Of a stretch of 64,000 nt of DNA, positions 48,030 through 60,602 are shown one piece after another (the first letter of the stretch is position 1; the number at the start of each line of letters is the position of its first letter). A model generated the notes under the pieces. The model had not been told where the DNA came from. It saw only the letters and a list, made by a program, of their open reading frames with translations, and ran no database searches. The position numbers and the translations under genes are program-made. Origin of the DNA: Trichoplax adhaerens (taxonomy: Eukaryota > Placozoa > Uniplacotomia > Trichoplacea > Trichoplacidae); NCBI RefSeq assembly GCF_000150275.1, contig NW_002060951.1, positions 1,684,297 through 1,748,296 on the forward strand, read 5' to 3'.

Positions 48030-49580
48030 GTACAGTACTATCTGAACTCTGGTCCGAAGTTATAGTACCAATTGAATGTCTGTCTATTTTTGATGGAATA
48101 AAAAATCCTTCAATAGCAATATCTTGCGGAACAGACTTACTCTTAGTTGTACAGTACAGCGTATGCTTGGTTCATGCAATTAATCAAGGCAACCGTCATC
48201 AAACTATTCAATATTAGCTCTTCGTATATACTGTACAGGCATACGCTTATAGGCTTATCCTACAATTTATTCCATTGATTCTGATCAGATCTTATGGTGT
48301 TGCAATCATATTACGTGTCATCACACTGTCGAAATTATTCTATCTGCTACTCTTTTCACGAGAATGATTTACTGTACTGTACACTGTACAGTACAGTACA
48401 GCGTACATATCGATTGCTATACTGTAAAAGTGCAGTGCTGTACAGGGTACATTGTACTGTACAGTACAGTACAGTACAGTACTGTTCTTCATATCAACTA
48501 AGTATTGTATACTGTAAGATCCATTCAGAATGCTCAAAGTTGAAAAAAGTCTTTGCGTAGACCATTCCATATCATGCCATATTACACTGTCGTTAATCCT
48601 TTGGAAGTTTAAAACAATCGGCCTAAATGCATGCATATGATGCATGGGACAGTACGTACAGGAATCTATTACTAAAAGTTCCAAGCAGCGTTATGACTTT
48701 GCCTTTTGACTGCTAGATAGCACGGTTAAGGATAATGCAAAAGACATTAATAAATCAGTACAGCTGAGACGTAGTATGATGCATCGACTTACTCCACTCT
48801 ACAGTACAGTACTGTACAATATTGCACAGACAGTATTTAGACATTAATAAACCAGTACAGCTGAGACGTACAGTACAGTAGTAGTATGATGCGTCGACTT
48901 ACTCCACTATACTGTACAGTACTGTATACTAATTTACCGTAGTTTATTTTTTGACACCAGATAATCGGACGTGCGGTACAGACAGTGAAATAGTACTGTA
49001 CTGTACAGTATACTGTGCCACTAAATGAGTTACTATGAAAGAGTGAACATTGACGCGGCACGCGGTGACTGTACGCCCGAGTTGAGTGAGTGTACGGTAC
49101 AGTGTACAGTACACGAGAGGTCTGGTGCACAGTACTGTAACTCGTCGCTCGACGCTCAACGCCGGTCGCTGGCTGCTTGTATGAACGTACCATAGTGACG
49201 AGTGAGTACAGTACAGTACCACGGTACTCCCATAATAATCTGCACCTGTATGAACAAGTTCCACCAAAAATCAGTCAAACTTCAGGACAGTGCTATTCAC
49301 TGTCAATAGAAAAAGTCTTCCAATTTTTCACTGTCACAGTCAACGAGGTTTTTCTTTTGCCTCTACTAGTACACCAAGACTTATACTACTGCTTGTACTG
49401 GCAATTCCAAAATGCTAAATTTAGTGTAGTACCTATGACACAGAATAACTATGAGGTTATCTTTTGTGAAGTAGGGGACGGCTGAGAAGTCTGCCATAGG
49501 ATACCGACAAGTCTATGATGTACAGTACAGTAGCGTACTATACTGTACTGTACTTAAGAACTCTTGTACTGTACAATGTA
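48030..49580. repeat. Dense block of TACTGTACAGTA palindromes upstream of 14-3-3
   Basis: Many overlapping units at about 48030-48040, 48150-48160, 48370-48405, 48436-48484, 48799-48817, 48868-48880, 48908-48926, 48993-49015, 49090-49112, 49205-49222 and 49518-49580. The ORFs over this block encode Tyr/Cys/Thr/Val-rich repeat peptides and are spurious. Confidence 0.65.
48742..48926. repeat. Pair of direct repeats, the second with an internal 13-nt palindrome insertion
   Basis: Copy 1 is 48742-48817 and copy 2 is 48839-48926. Both begin AGACATTAATAAA and share CAGTACAGCTGAGACG and CGACTTACTCCACT. Copy 2 has about 13 extra nt of the TACAGTACAGTAG type after GAGACG. Confidence 0.75.
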
Positions 49581-49620
49581 CAGTAGTCTGCACAAACGCT
49601 GTCGTCATCCTTAGCATTGA

Positions 49621-49640
49621 TGACGTCAAATTGCCGCCAT
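49621..49640. promoter_or_regulatory. CRE (TGACGTCA) plus YY1-like site upstream of 14-3-3
   Basis: A perfect palindromic CRE is at 49621-49628. GCCGCCAT (reverse of ATGGCGGC) at 49633-49640 resembles a YY1 site. Both lie about 280-300 bp before the 14-3-3 ATG. Confidence 0.5.
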
Positions 49641-49919
49641 ATGAACAGCAGGGGTTTGCTCACCCCACATCATTTTTTGGCTGGGTTAGGAGCTCTTTTA
49701 TTTCAATTCTACTGCACATTGCGCGTGCATCTTGCATTTCGGTTACGGTACTGCAGACTACTGTAAAGGAAGCGGTTAGGAAAATCATTGCTGTAGGCTT
49801 TTCTCTTGACCTGTTTGATCCGCCTTGTTTTAGGCTACCTAAAAATCGGTTGTCACGATTGAACATATTCCTTTTTCTAGAATCTTACTTAATTGATTTA
49901 AAGAAGACAAATCACAGTA

Positions 49920-52900
49920 ATGGAAGAATCGGCTAAGTTGATCCAAAAGGCTAAATTTGCTGAACAAGCAGAAAGATACGATGACATGGCCGCCTCTATG
50001 AAATCGGTCACTGAATCTGGTTTTGTATTGGATACTGAAGAAAGAAATTTACTATCTGTAGCATATAAGAACGTTGTTGGTGCTAGACGTTCCTCTTGGC
50101 GTATTATATCAAGCATTGAGCAAAAATTTTTAGACAAGGGTGAACCTGAGGCTAAATTGACAATCACTAGGGAGTATCGTTTGAAGATTGAGAAGGAATT
50201 ACAAGATATTTGCGATGACGTTCTGGTTAGTAATCGTTACCTTTTTGAAACTTTCCAACTAAATGATATCTGTTTGCCTAATGTCCCTTGCTTGCGGATA
50301 CTTCCATCTTTATTATGTCTATAACTAAAACATACAGTAGATTTTTCGTGATGATTTACTATTGAACCATACTTATTGATTCTGCGACCCTATAAATTCT
50401 GTTATTGCAGTAGTTACAAATTTTAAAGATTTTTTTGTCTTTGTCTTAACGTCATAATTGTCGAATACTGGCAAATTGCTTTAAAGCTTTCCGCCTTACT
50501 TTGCTGTTTGGCTATAATGGAAGCTGATGAAGGAATTCCCTACCATAAATATGGTAGATTGCATAAGAATGTTTTGTCTCTACTATACTGTAAAAATACG
50601 CGTGTATACCAGTGTTCGTTTTTAACTTTGACTCGTACCGCTGATACGTTATGATTAATGGCGGACACTGCAAGTGATCGTTTTCATACTATTGACAGCT
50701 TAAACGTGTAAACTATTAGTGTTAAATAAGCTACGTATTAATTCATCAATGTATATTGCAGTGGCGTACAGATTCACACAGTGCTCTGTATTGATGGGCA
50801 AAAAGAAATCCGTAACTTAATCAAACTCGAGAGGGAAATGTGATCATTTTCTGTTATGTCATGTACGCAGACGTTCTGTATAAACGCACTTTACCGCTTA
50901 CTCGCACATACGTCCCATATTAGTTGCATGCTGTTGCTTTATGTTTAAGTGTACTTTTAGTTCATTAGCAATACAATATATGGTATTCCGTCAAGAAAGG
51001 GACCACACAGACTGAAGAATAGTGAGAAACAGTAGAGATATTACTGCCGAAAGGAAGAGATCATTTCAAAGTTCTCTATGACTAGTTACACTGCTTTTTT
51101 TGCTTCCCATTGTTTGCTACTTCTCAGTCTGATTTGAAAAATTGTGAAAAGACGTCAAGTGCAGTATGTAGTATGACGCTGCGCGTTACCATTCGGTCTT
51201 ACGAAAATAGTTATTCAAAAAAAAACTGGTCTACGGCTGATAAACTGGAAACGCTCCCTGGCGGTCAACTCTTACCGTACTGCATTGTAAGGTACAATAT
51301 GCTGCAGTAGGTTACAGTACATATCGCTGATTTTACGGTACCAGTGACATAGTAAAATTGTATATTCGTTTACAGTACCGCAACACAGTACTGTACTGTA
51401 CTGTACTGTACACATCGTTGGAAACATGCGGTACAGGTACTGTACTTCTGTTTTTTTCACGATCTCCTATCATTATGCCCAAACCAAACATTGTGAAGCA
51501 CTGTATTCTTCTGTTTTTGCTGGTTTCTATGTAATTAGCATGGCATGAAAATCACTCTGCTGGCTCGTGACATTGTCTATATTAAGTCTGTACTGTCTTT
51601 TCGCCGTTACATATAGACTAAGGGCGAAAGCTTCTAGTCGTTTCCATACTCGTACAGAACCTTATCACAAAAAGATACCACCGTACATGGACGGTTTTGA
51701 AAGACGCGTATTAGTCACAAGATTTTGATTAGTACGCTCACTTATAAAAAATTGTATCAGATTGCCTTACTGGTGTAGTAATGATTTAAATACTGCATTA
51801 CATATTTTCAATCATTTCCCTATTTTATCCGGGCAATTTTAGTTTGGATCATGCGAAAATTAAAACGATATAAAAAGAGCTCATAATTTATTGTACTCCA
51901 TAATCAATTGCGGCGAGTGATAACCTGCTGGTTAAATTTTTTACCATATTTTCTTTTTTGGACCAGCGTTACAATAGCGTTCCTTAGTTACAATACTTTT
52001 GCCGTACATTATGGCTAATAATTATATTAATCATCATTAATGATTGAACTCTGAGTAAAAGATGTACACCGACCAGTTACGAAAAGAGATTCTTTTACGA
52101 GAATCCGATGACTACAGTATGCATTTTACGCATGTGTCTGTATTCAGCAATGGTGCTTGTACGATTGTAAATGATCTCTTTAAAATTTCTTTCTTTATTT
52201 ATAAGTTTATTATGTAACAAGCCGCGGCATCTTAGTTATAAATTATTTAGTTTAAATATCATCTTGCATATGGTAGAAAGGAACCCGGCAGTTGAGTGAA
52301 CTGCGTAAGTGTGCCTATAGAAAGTGGAGTAAGTGTTCTTAGGCAACGCAAATAGAAGTCAAAATTTTATAGTATTTTGCTATTGACGATGGCGTAACAC
52401 ATACCCGTAGTCTCCTCATTTTGGGTGACTTGAGTTTTTTATGCTCTAGCAATGGAACAGTTATCGGGGGTTTCAGGATGTAATATTACTCAGTGTGTAG
52501 ATTCGGGAGGAGCTCTGTATTAAAAGGTGCACTTCAATGCACTATACTATGAGTATTTTTAATTAAATTGATTAAAATTGATAGTGTGAAACTGTTTTTT
52601 TGCATTGTATTCCGTTAGCTATTGTATCGAATAATTATGAAATAATAGACGACTATCCATAATAACTCCTGTACAATGATATAACTAGATGTTACCCAAA
52701 GTAGATAGTGGTTAGTATCTTCCGTGCATGCATCTGCCTTTTAATTAAAGATGTAACATTTGGTAGTTTATAGTACAGCTCATGGGATAATTAGAGACAA
52801 GTTTTGTACCTTCTGTATTTCTTGCCGTAGAAGCGTAGACTTGACGTTTAACTTCGGTTTAAGTATATTAATCGAATTATTGTACTGTATACTAAGTCGT

Positions 52901-55348
52901 ACCTACGTACCTATACACGCTAGTATAGTGCACAGTATAGTTCAGTACTAGTGGTTAATCCAAGGTTATCCTTTTTCACAAATTTCTAATTGGCGTTAAG
53001 GCTTTGGACGATAATCCAATACACTAACGTTACGAGATTAAAGGGCTACTTGAATTTAGCAGTCGATACCATGCTAGACTGTACCGTAGACAAGGGAGAG
53101 TGCGATATCGGTAAATATGGATGATTTCCTAGAACTTCACTGACTATCTTGATTTCATCATTACCGATTTTCGGAACTAATTAATTTTACCGATCTCAAG
53201 CCTACGTGCAATACTCTACCGTTGAATTTATGATGAGAAGATACCACATTGAAGTTCCGAAGTTTCTCTGACAGTTTTGCTTTGGGATGACACCGTATTC
53301 TAAATTGTGTTGATGTAATGTTTTTTGCGGTCATTGCTCGCTGGTTTAATAAATGATTAATTAAATAAATGTAGTAGTTTATTAAAAAAGACTTCTATGC
53401 GGCATATTGCGGTTGCTGCCTATATAAGAGCAATAATTTTATTATCACCAACGCAACCCGAATATCCGATTGGATACTGACGCTTTAATCGTTCTAACTA
53501 GTAGACGATATATATGCACTCATTTAAATTCCTGTATGTAGTAAATGAAATGCTTACGATTAAGTAAAGTTTTGGCATTATTGGACCATATGTCAGGGCG
53601 AGTCATGACATACATGACTTCATGATACGAGGCACATACCATGCATCGAATACAAACCCTACGAAATCACATTTCATCTGTTGATTGTATTGCGTTTATA
53701 TTGAGCCAAAAAAGTATTAGTGCGGTATGGCCCGTTCCTTTATTATATTTATTGATAAACGATTATTAAATTTGTATCGGCATCTAATATCTGTCGGGAT
53801 AATTACCATGAATATGATCTTTGAAGACGATTGAAATTTACTCAACCAAGAATTCTTATGAAGCATAGAAATACTGTTTTTTTCATTACTGCATTGACTT
53901 GCTTATTTTCGCTATAGTTTTAAGATTTTCAAAATATGAATAGGTGTCAGAGCTTTCATGAAGTTCAGTTGTATATTATATTAGACTTTTCAGCGTAAAT
54001 GTGGTAATCTTTGTCTTACAGCTTTCTGAGTCGTGTAAAACATGTAATAATTATCATGCTCGTATCCTATCTAGAGCATCTATAGAAATTATCCTTACAT
54101 TATGTGCCAATTAATTCGTGTCATTTTTGAAATTGTACATTATACAGGGTGCGAGTCTTTGATACTCTCAAATTGATAACTTTTTATCATTATTATTAAA
54201 TTCTGCTATTTTAGGACCTTTTGGATAAATGTTTGATCCCACAAGCAACTGATGATGAATCTAAAGTCTTCTATCTGAAAATGAAGGGAGATTACTATAG
54301 ATATCTTGCTGAAGTAGCTGATAGGGAATCTCGCGAAGGTACGATATTGTTATATCGGATCATTATGGTATAGAATAAAGTACATACTGTATACAAGTAG
54401 TAGTACAGTACTGTATAAAGCTTTATCGCTATTCTAAGCTATTTGAAACCAGTGTTGTAGTAGTTGAAAAGTTATCACAGCTGCTCTGTACTGCTTCTCT
54501 GCCATTGAAGTTAAGAATCAAATGATATATCATTCCAACACTATCTTACATTTTCGATCGTAACCAGGTATAGTAGAGGACTCTCAGAAAGCGTACCAGG
54601 AAGCGTTCGACTTGAGCAAGAAACAGATGCCATCCACTCATCCTATTCGTCTTGGTCTGGCATTGAACTTTTCCGTCTTTTATTACGAAATCCAAAATAC
54701 TCCTGTAAAGGCGTGTGAACTTGCAAAGAAGGTAAATTTTTAAACTGATGTTTGATAATGTTAACGTATTTTATAGTTTATCATTTGGATCTTGTACTGC
54801 TAAGATTGTAATACTACATGAATATGGTACACCCTTATGTAAAATCCGTGATTGTCATAAAGATATAGTAAGATGTATCGCCATCGCTTTCCTTCCGCGT
54901 AACAAAGTGTTTCGTATTAATTCTCTAGGCTTTCGACGAAGCTATTTCTGAGCTTGATTCCTTGAGTGAAGATTCGTACAAAGATAGTACTTTAATTATG
55001 CAACTCCTCCGTGATAACCTTACTGTAAGTATTCCAAGGAATTACAAATTATACTTGTATTATTATATTAGGCCAGTACAGACGCTAATATAGAAGCGTA
55101 TATATATATACACAAAATTAATGTGTTGCTGTCTAATGAATAGAGTTTAGCTATCTTAATTATTACGTTATTACTGAGGATAATCGATATCTGAACTGAA
55201 AATCAATGTAAAATTACTTTTCGTGGCGTTGATCTCTTTCAAGTGAAAGATCAACTATTAGTAATATTACGACTAATATTTTTGTTTTACATTATAGTTG
55301 TGGACGACTGACAATGAAGTTGAAAACGATGGAAATAACGACAACTAA
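49920..55348 (+). CDS. YWHA: 14-3-3 protein (zeta/epsilon-type phosphoserine adaptor)
   Basis: Five exons: 49920..50225, 54215..54338, 54568..54731, 54929..55024 and 55298..55348. The total is 741 nt, 246 aa (human zeta 245). It has the hallmark segments [60 protein letters not shown] and [15 protein letters not shown]. The phosphopeptide-groove residues in KNVVGARR and YYRYL are intact. The acidic variable tail is VENDGNNDN. It acts as a cytosolic dimer that binds phosphorylated clients in signalling and trafficking. Intron 1 is unusually long (about 4.0 kb) compared with the others (190-273 nt). Reading through the first donor would add about 33 unrelated residues and is rejected. Confidence 0.96.
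50226..54214 (+). other. 14-3-3 intron 1
   Basis: 4.0-kb intron from CTG|GTTAGT to TGCTATTTTAG. It carries a small palindrome cluster at about 51380-51445. No nested gene was recognised. Confidence 0.5.
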
Positions 55349-58248
55349 CTGTAGAAATATTTTGAATTTGTTAAATTTTGGGCATTAATCATTGTGTCAT
55401 TGTGTGATTTCAAGCATCAGTATACAGACTCTAATACGAGTATAGTAGGTATTTGGGTCATTTTCAACTTAGTTACAATTCTCAGCATAAGGCTTCAGTG
55501 AGGGAACTTCATTAAAATAGTAGAGGTTTAAGGAGTCAGTTGCTGTATTCCGTGACGGCTTTTTGTTAAGGATTTAATTAAGTACTACTGATAAGTAAAA
55601 AAGTCGACGATTAAACCATGCTGTTACTTCCTTGTGATATAGTGCTTATAGTACATTAGTTTTTTCTCATTCGTTCAACGGAAAACGCAACATACTCTAG
55701 ACTAGATTTATTTTTGAGGTTTTGAGAATAACATGATTGGTATAAATGTGAAGAATCAGTATTTGAGTATGTTACTGTCGCCTTACCAGATCTGGCATAG
55801 TATTTACTGTAGCTACAAGAAAACTAGGGCGCTCTAGTATGCGTTTATATCAAATTTAGGTTAGAATGTGTCCTGCGCTATAGCTGCTGCTGTGCTAACT
55901 TACGTATACCCTTTCTGTTAACAAATGTGGTGAGATTTTTGATGTAAAACAAAAACTTCATCTAGATATTAATAGCGTTTTACGTAGACTGTAACCGTTA
56001 TTATATTATTAAAATACTCCAGTACTTATACTAAAAATTGTGATCGTCGAATATAATACGAAAACTCCCGGCATGGTCAAGTACTTACCTAATTTACAAC
56101 CAGTTACATGCAGTACTGTATTACAATATTACCGGGTTTGCAAATATATCTTGTGGCCGAAGATACTCAGTGCCTAGGTAGTTTCGTACCTGCAGTACAG
56201 TATATGTATGTATATACACTACTTTATTTAGTTACATTCAGTAATTAATTATTGTACATACACGTTATCAAAATGATCGTTGCTTTTCTCAGAAAAAGCT
56301 TCACTTTGTTTGCATGCTTACGCAAAAGTAATACCTTTTGTAATAGTAATTTTTATGCGCATGCTAAGATAAAGTGCCGACTCGCAGTTTATATGCTTTA
56401 CTCGACGTTCCATAGTACGTTAAGTAGCAAATATAGTAAACTGAACAATTTAAATTTTCACTTCGATTTACAGTATGCTGCGTGATGTAGTATCTATCTG
56501 ATCGGAGATTATCTTATTTTAATACAAACCCTAGAAGTTCGAACTTTTATTAACCTTAATTACGGATGCACTAATTTGCACCCGGTGCAAATGTTGTCAA
56601 AGCTGTTCAGTACTGGACTGCACAGTGCTATGCCAGCCGAAAGTACTAAGATCAAATGAATGCTACAGCACGGTACAATAATGTGACTTTAGAGCTCAAC
56701 TTCACCCGAAGTAAGCATAGTTAAGCTCTTTAACGGCCTTATATAGTCTGTCTTCAAGATCGAGAGTTGATTATTTCGTTCTAAATACCTTTAAGGAATA
56801 AATTACAATAACTTGAGCTGGAGAATCTATATTATAAATTGTAGATTTACCCTTACTGAGAGATACTCAAGCGTGCTGACAGAATTTGCTAGTTGTGCAA
56901 TAATAAACAGTCGAAAGTGCTATGTGTTTACTTCATTACATCGCGTGATCTCTCCTTGATCTGATTTTTAATCTTCTTGGTGGATGCTAGGGGATATCTG
57001 TTCCCAGGGTTATGCTTTAATACTTTAATTAACTAAATTTACCTTATGCCTAGTAAAGTAGATATGCATTTACTACATTTGAACATACACATTCCTGTTT
57101 AGATACTAAGGCCTTGTACGTTTTATATATAGTATTTACTAACTTGCTCATGCAAGAACAATCAAATGAGCACTACACAAAGTAGCGCCGTGCGGGAATG
57201 CGACTAGGAACAGTAGGATAATTTTCAACTTCACTACTAGGAATAGAATAGACACTGCAACTTTTTAAATTATTGATGGTTGCTGCTTAGTTGGTTATAC
57301 ACGCTACAAGTTTCTTTTTACCAAGTACGTCGATAAGTATGAAAGTTCAGTTTACTTTCTTTACCACATCTTATATTGAATGATGACGAACAATTAATTA
57401 ATCGACCGCAAAATTTGCTATAGGTTTGCAGTATTTACCGCTAGAGGAGATTTAGTTCATAAAGTGCCATCAACGTTTTAGATATTGCTCATAATTTGCA
57501 CTACTAATCACGACGATTTCACGATTTTATTTACAAGTATAGTCAATGGGTGTAATCATAACTAGTAGTTTATTCAATCAGTTTACGAAAATCTCGTTGT
57601 TCCCGCTTCTTACATAAATTGCCTATAATTTTTGCATGAACAATTTCGCAAGTCTACCTACCACTTTAACAACTGGCATACGAGTAATTACATAATTAAT
57701 TTATTTATCAAAATACAAGAAGATCAATAAATCACTTTATCTAGACAAACAAAATTGAATGATGCACCAACATCAAGGTAGTTATCAATTTTGTGCAGTA
57801 CTATACAAATTACGACCATAACTAGTTGGCTTCGCAACATATTTTGGTAAACATTACTAAATTATAATTATAATTAATGCAGCCCGGATCTCCTAGTAAC
57901 TGATTGCAACAGTACGTTCAGCTTTACACTTTATACCACAGGTCTGAGTAATACCCATAACGATGCAGCAGTGCATGTATGCAATGGTAGCATCTACAAC
58001 CAAGGTAGAATATTTTTAAAAAGATCGATACGGTTCCCAAATACTTGTAGTGGAAAGACGTTTACATAAAATGCTTCCAGTCTCATTGTATACAATTATT
58101 ATTTGATTCTTTCACTAAGGACTATAACATATTACTGGTATGGTTTTAATCTAGTGTCGATTGTAACCTCACAATCAATGATGTGCATTACGCCATATCG
58201 TACAAGCCTTGAATTGAAGGGCATCGATTGCTGTTTAACACCGCGAAG
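55349..58248. other. Intergenic, no gene recognised
   Basis: AT-rich sequence. A short perfect inverted repeat (ATTTGCACC C GGTGCAAAT) lies at 56574-56592. The ORFs present look spurious. Confidence 0.4.
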
Positions 58249-59704
58249 TTACGCAAATAATTTAAACTTCTTGAAATACTTCTGAACATCACTCTTGACG
58301 TAAGGCCTAGTTGCGATGCAAGTGGAAATATTTTCTGGTTGTTCCACCCAAATCTTATAATCTATATTGTTGGCTTTCAATTTATCGGCTAAGCGTAACA
58401 AAGTGTCTTCATCCTTAACCTAATTTGTAAGTTCAAATTTATGCAAAGCTCATATTATAAATTGTATAATTATAGTATCGGTATTTAATTACTGTATGTG
58501 CTAATTACGTTAAGTCTTTTAAAATGATGGAACTCCGAAGTACTTTAAGATTGTACGATTAACTGTAAGTATCGATGAAGTAGCTGAAATATATGATGTT
58601 ATCATGATAAAATGTTGAAAATTAGCAGGACTGTATCGTAACAGTACAATACAGTATAATTATTATAAGATGCAAATAGAGCTTATTTGGTTGTACAGTA
58701 CTGCACTACTGTAAATGCAAATTTGATCATAAATACTGTAGTATTAATTAACATATTGATCCACATTATAACGCATGTAAGGAGGCCTAAGTGATCTACC
58801 TAATAATAATAGAGTAGAATCCCACTTCTGGATATCTACCAGGCGAATTATTAGCTTGCTATTTATAGTATATACGGGTATAATCATACTATAAAAAATT
58901 ATTGCACATAATCTTCGTATAGTACAGTATAGTATTTATAGTTACTGGCAAGATTTATCCATGTAATTCATCAAATCTGAGAATAGAGTCCAGTTACGCA
59001 TCACTAGTGGGCCGGTATATGATCGAAGCAACATTAATTAAAGTGAGTTTTTAGTGAAATAAAGTATATTTGTCACATAACTGAGGTGGACTATTTTCTG
59101 TCGTTTATTATTGCAAGCCTTGGTTTGTAATAATCGTTAACAAAGATACTGAAATTTGATAACATTAAGTTATTAAGTAGATTGTAATTTGTAATCTACT
59201 GTACGCTGAACAGTACTGTATAAGCTCAATTGCTCATCTATTACTCCTTACTTCAAGGGTAAAAAAAAAACCGAGCACTGTGTTACTGTACTGTACAGCA
59301 TAGTTCAGCATAGCACTATGAAATCTATATGTGTGGTAGGTTATTTCAGTAGCGACTATTATACAGCAGGTGCTTCCTGTACAGTAATTTCCGGCCCATC
59401 ATAAACATACTGCTGTATTGAAGTACTACAGTACTGTACACTGTGTACAATATGCAGTTACTGTATTGGGTTTTGTAAAGAACTTAGCATACAGTACTGT
59501 ACATTAACTTACCCCCAAAACAACTTTATGCATATTATCTAAATTTTCCATATAAGATATGGTTGTTGGTTCGTTGCGAAAGATATGCAAGGCAGCAGAA
59601 CATGCATGGCATGCTTGAGCCAGTAACGCACCAGTTGGCCATCCAAGGACTGTTGTCAGGTCACTCCTGATGACAATATATTGAACTATATTGGCCGATG
59701 CCAT
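58249..59704 (-). CDS. PTRHD1: PTRHD1-like peptidyl-tRNA hydrolase domain protein
   Basis: Two exons: 59704..59513 (64 aa, donor GTAAGT) and 58419..58249 (56 aa plus stop), phase 0, 120 aa in all (human 140). Exon 1 reads [10 protein letters not shown] then [19 protein letters not shown], like VQYLVLRKDL and SWPAGALVAQACHAATAAL of human PTRHD1. Exon 2 reads [17 protein letters not shown] and ends KKFKLF, like WLEQPENIATCIALRPY and KKFRLF. The fold is that of PTH2 enzymes, but the biochemical role of PTRHD1 is uncertain. A palindrome cluster lies in the intron and 5' flank (59200-59510 and 59885-59915). The gene is head-to-head with phosphofructokinase, ATGs about 0.9 kb apart. Confidence 0.92.
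58630..59510. repeat. TACTGTAC palindrome units in the PTRHD1 intron
   Basis: Units at about 58640-58655, 58693-58710, 58919-58932, 59210-59220, 59284-59298, 59428-59445 and 59491-59503. Confidence 0.5.
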
Positions 59705-60602
59705 CTGAACATTCTAAGATAAGAGATTCAATCTGATAAACAAGCCACTGCAGTCAGTAGTCTTCTATAACTAGCATCAAATGCGTAACCTGCTAGTAGT
59801 ACGTACAGCTACGTAATAATTCCCTAAAATAAAATTACAATTATCTGCACTGCAGGGACTTTCTTTGGTAGACCAGTCTTTTATACAGTACTGTACACTC
59901 AGTGTACAGTACAATGCAGACTGTCTACTGTCTAGTTTCTCACTGTCTACAGTACCGATGGACATCGTGACAGGATAGGAGACTAGGAGTAAAAAATTTC
60001 AATTCGCCTCGAGTCCCTTATTACATATTCATATATTGCGTAGTACTGTACGTATAATGTCGTAGGTTAACATCCAACAGTATGTATATTGCCTTTCCTG
60101 GGTACACTATACTATACTGTATAATATCCTATGCAAGGCTTCAAAAATGATGTAATTTAGCTTGTTTTTCCAGCAGGGTTGTAGTTTATGGTGGCCATAA
60201 AATCGGGGTAGTCGAAGTTCGCAGTGACACTCCGATGTAATATACTAAATGCAGAAGACGATGGTCAGTACAGCCTTAACAATGCCGTCACGTAGCGGTT
60301 CAACTTGGATCACGTATTCTGCGCAGTGTGAAACAGTTGGGATAACAATACTCCAGCTGGCGTACGGTACAGTATGGACTCCTAGGAAAGAACTAGTCTT
60401 TCCTAGTAGTCCATGAGTAGCAGTATTTACCATACTGCAAATAATACTGTCATAATACTGTAGAGGGGCAGTATCGATCAAAAGACAAGTCACGTCACGA
60501 CAACACCGGCGTTATTTGGAGCTATCTGCAGCAGGTGCTGGTACTGTACTGGACAACTTGCGTCGATTAAAATAGAAACATTGATTTGTAAAATCATACA
60601 AA
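59705..60602. promoter_or_regulatory. Divergent intergenic/promoter region between PTRHD1 and phosphofructokinase
   Basis: 898 bp containing palindrome units at about 59884-59914, 60042-60052, 60105-60122 and 60540-60552. A CTAGGAAAGAACTAGTCTTTCCTAG near-palindrome lies at 60380-60404. No clear TATA box. Confidence 0.4.

Noticed and set aside
48742-48926. CRISPR array from regularly repeated units
   Set aside because: Only two copies, palindromic low-complexity content, an animal genome and no cas genes.
48340-49267. Several ORFs of 88-118 codons on both strands
   Set aside because: They mostly translate TACTGTACAGTAC units into Tyr/Cys/Thr/Val/Gln repeats, which palindromes leave open in many frames; no family resemblance.
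50226-50324. C-terminal extension of 14-3-3 exon 1
   Set aside because: It follows a GT donor and encodes unrelated residues, while downstream exons continue the 14-3-3 fold in phase.
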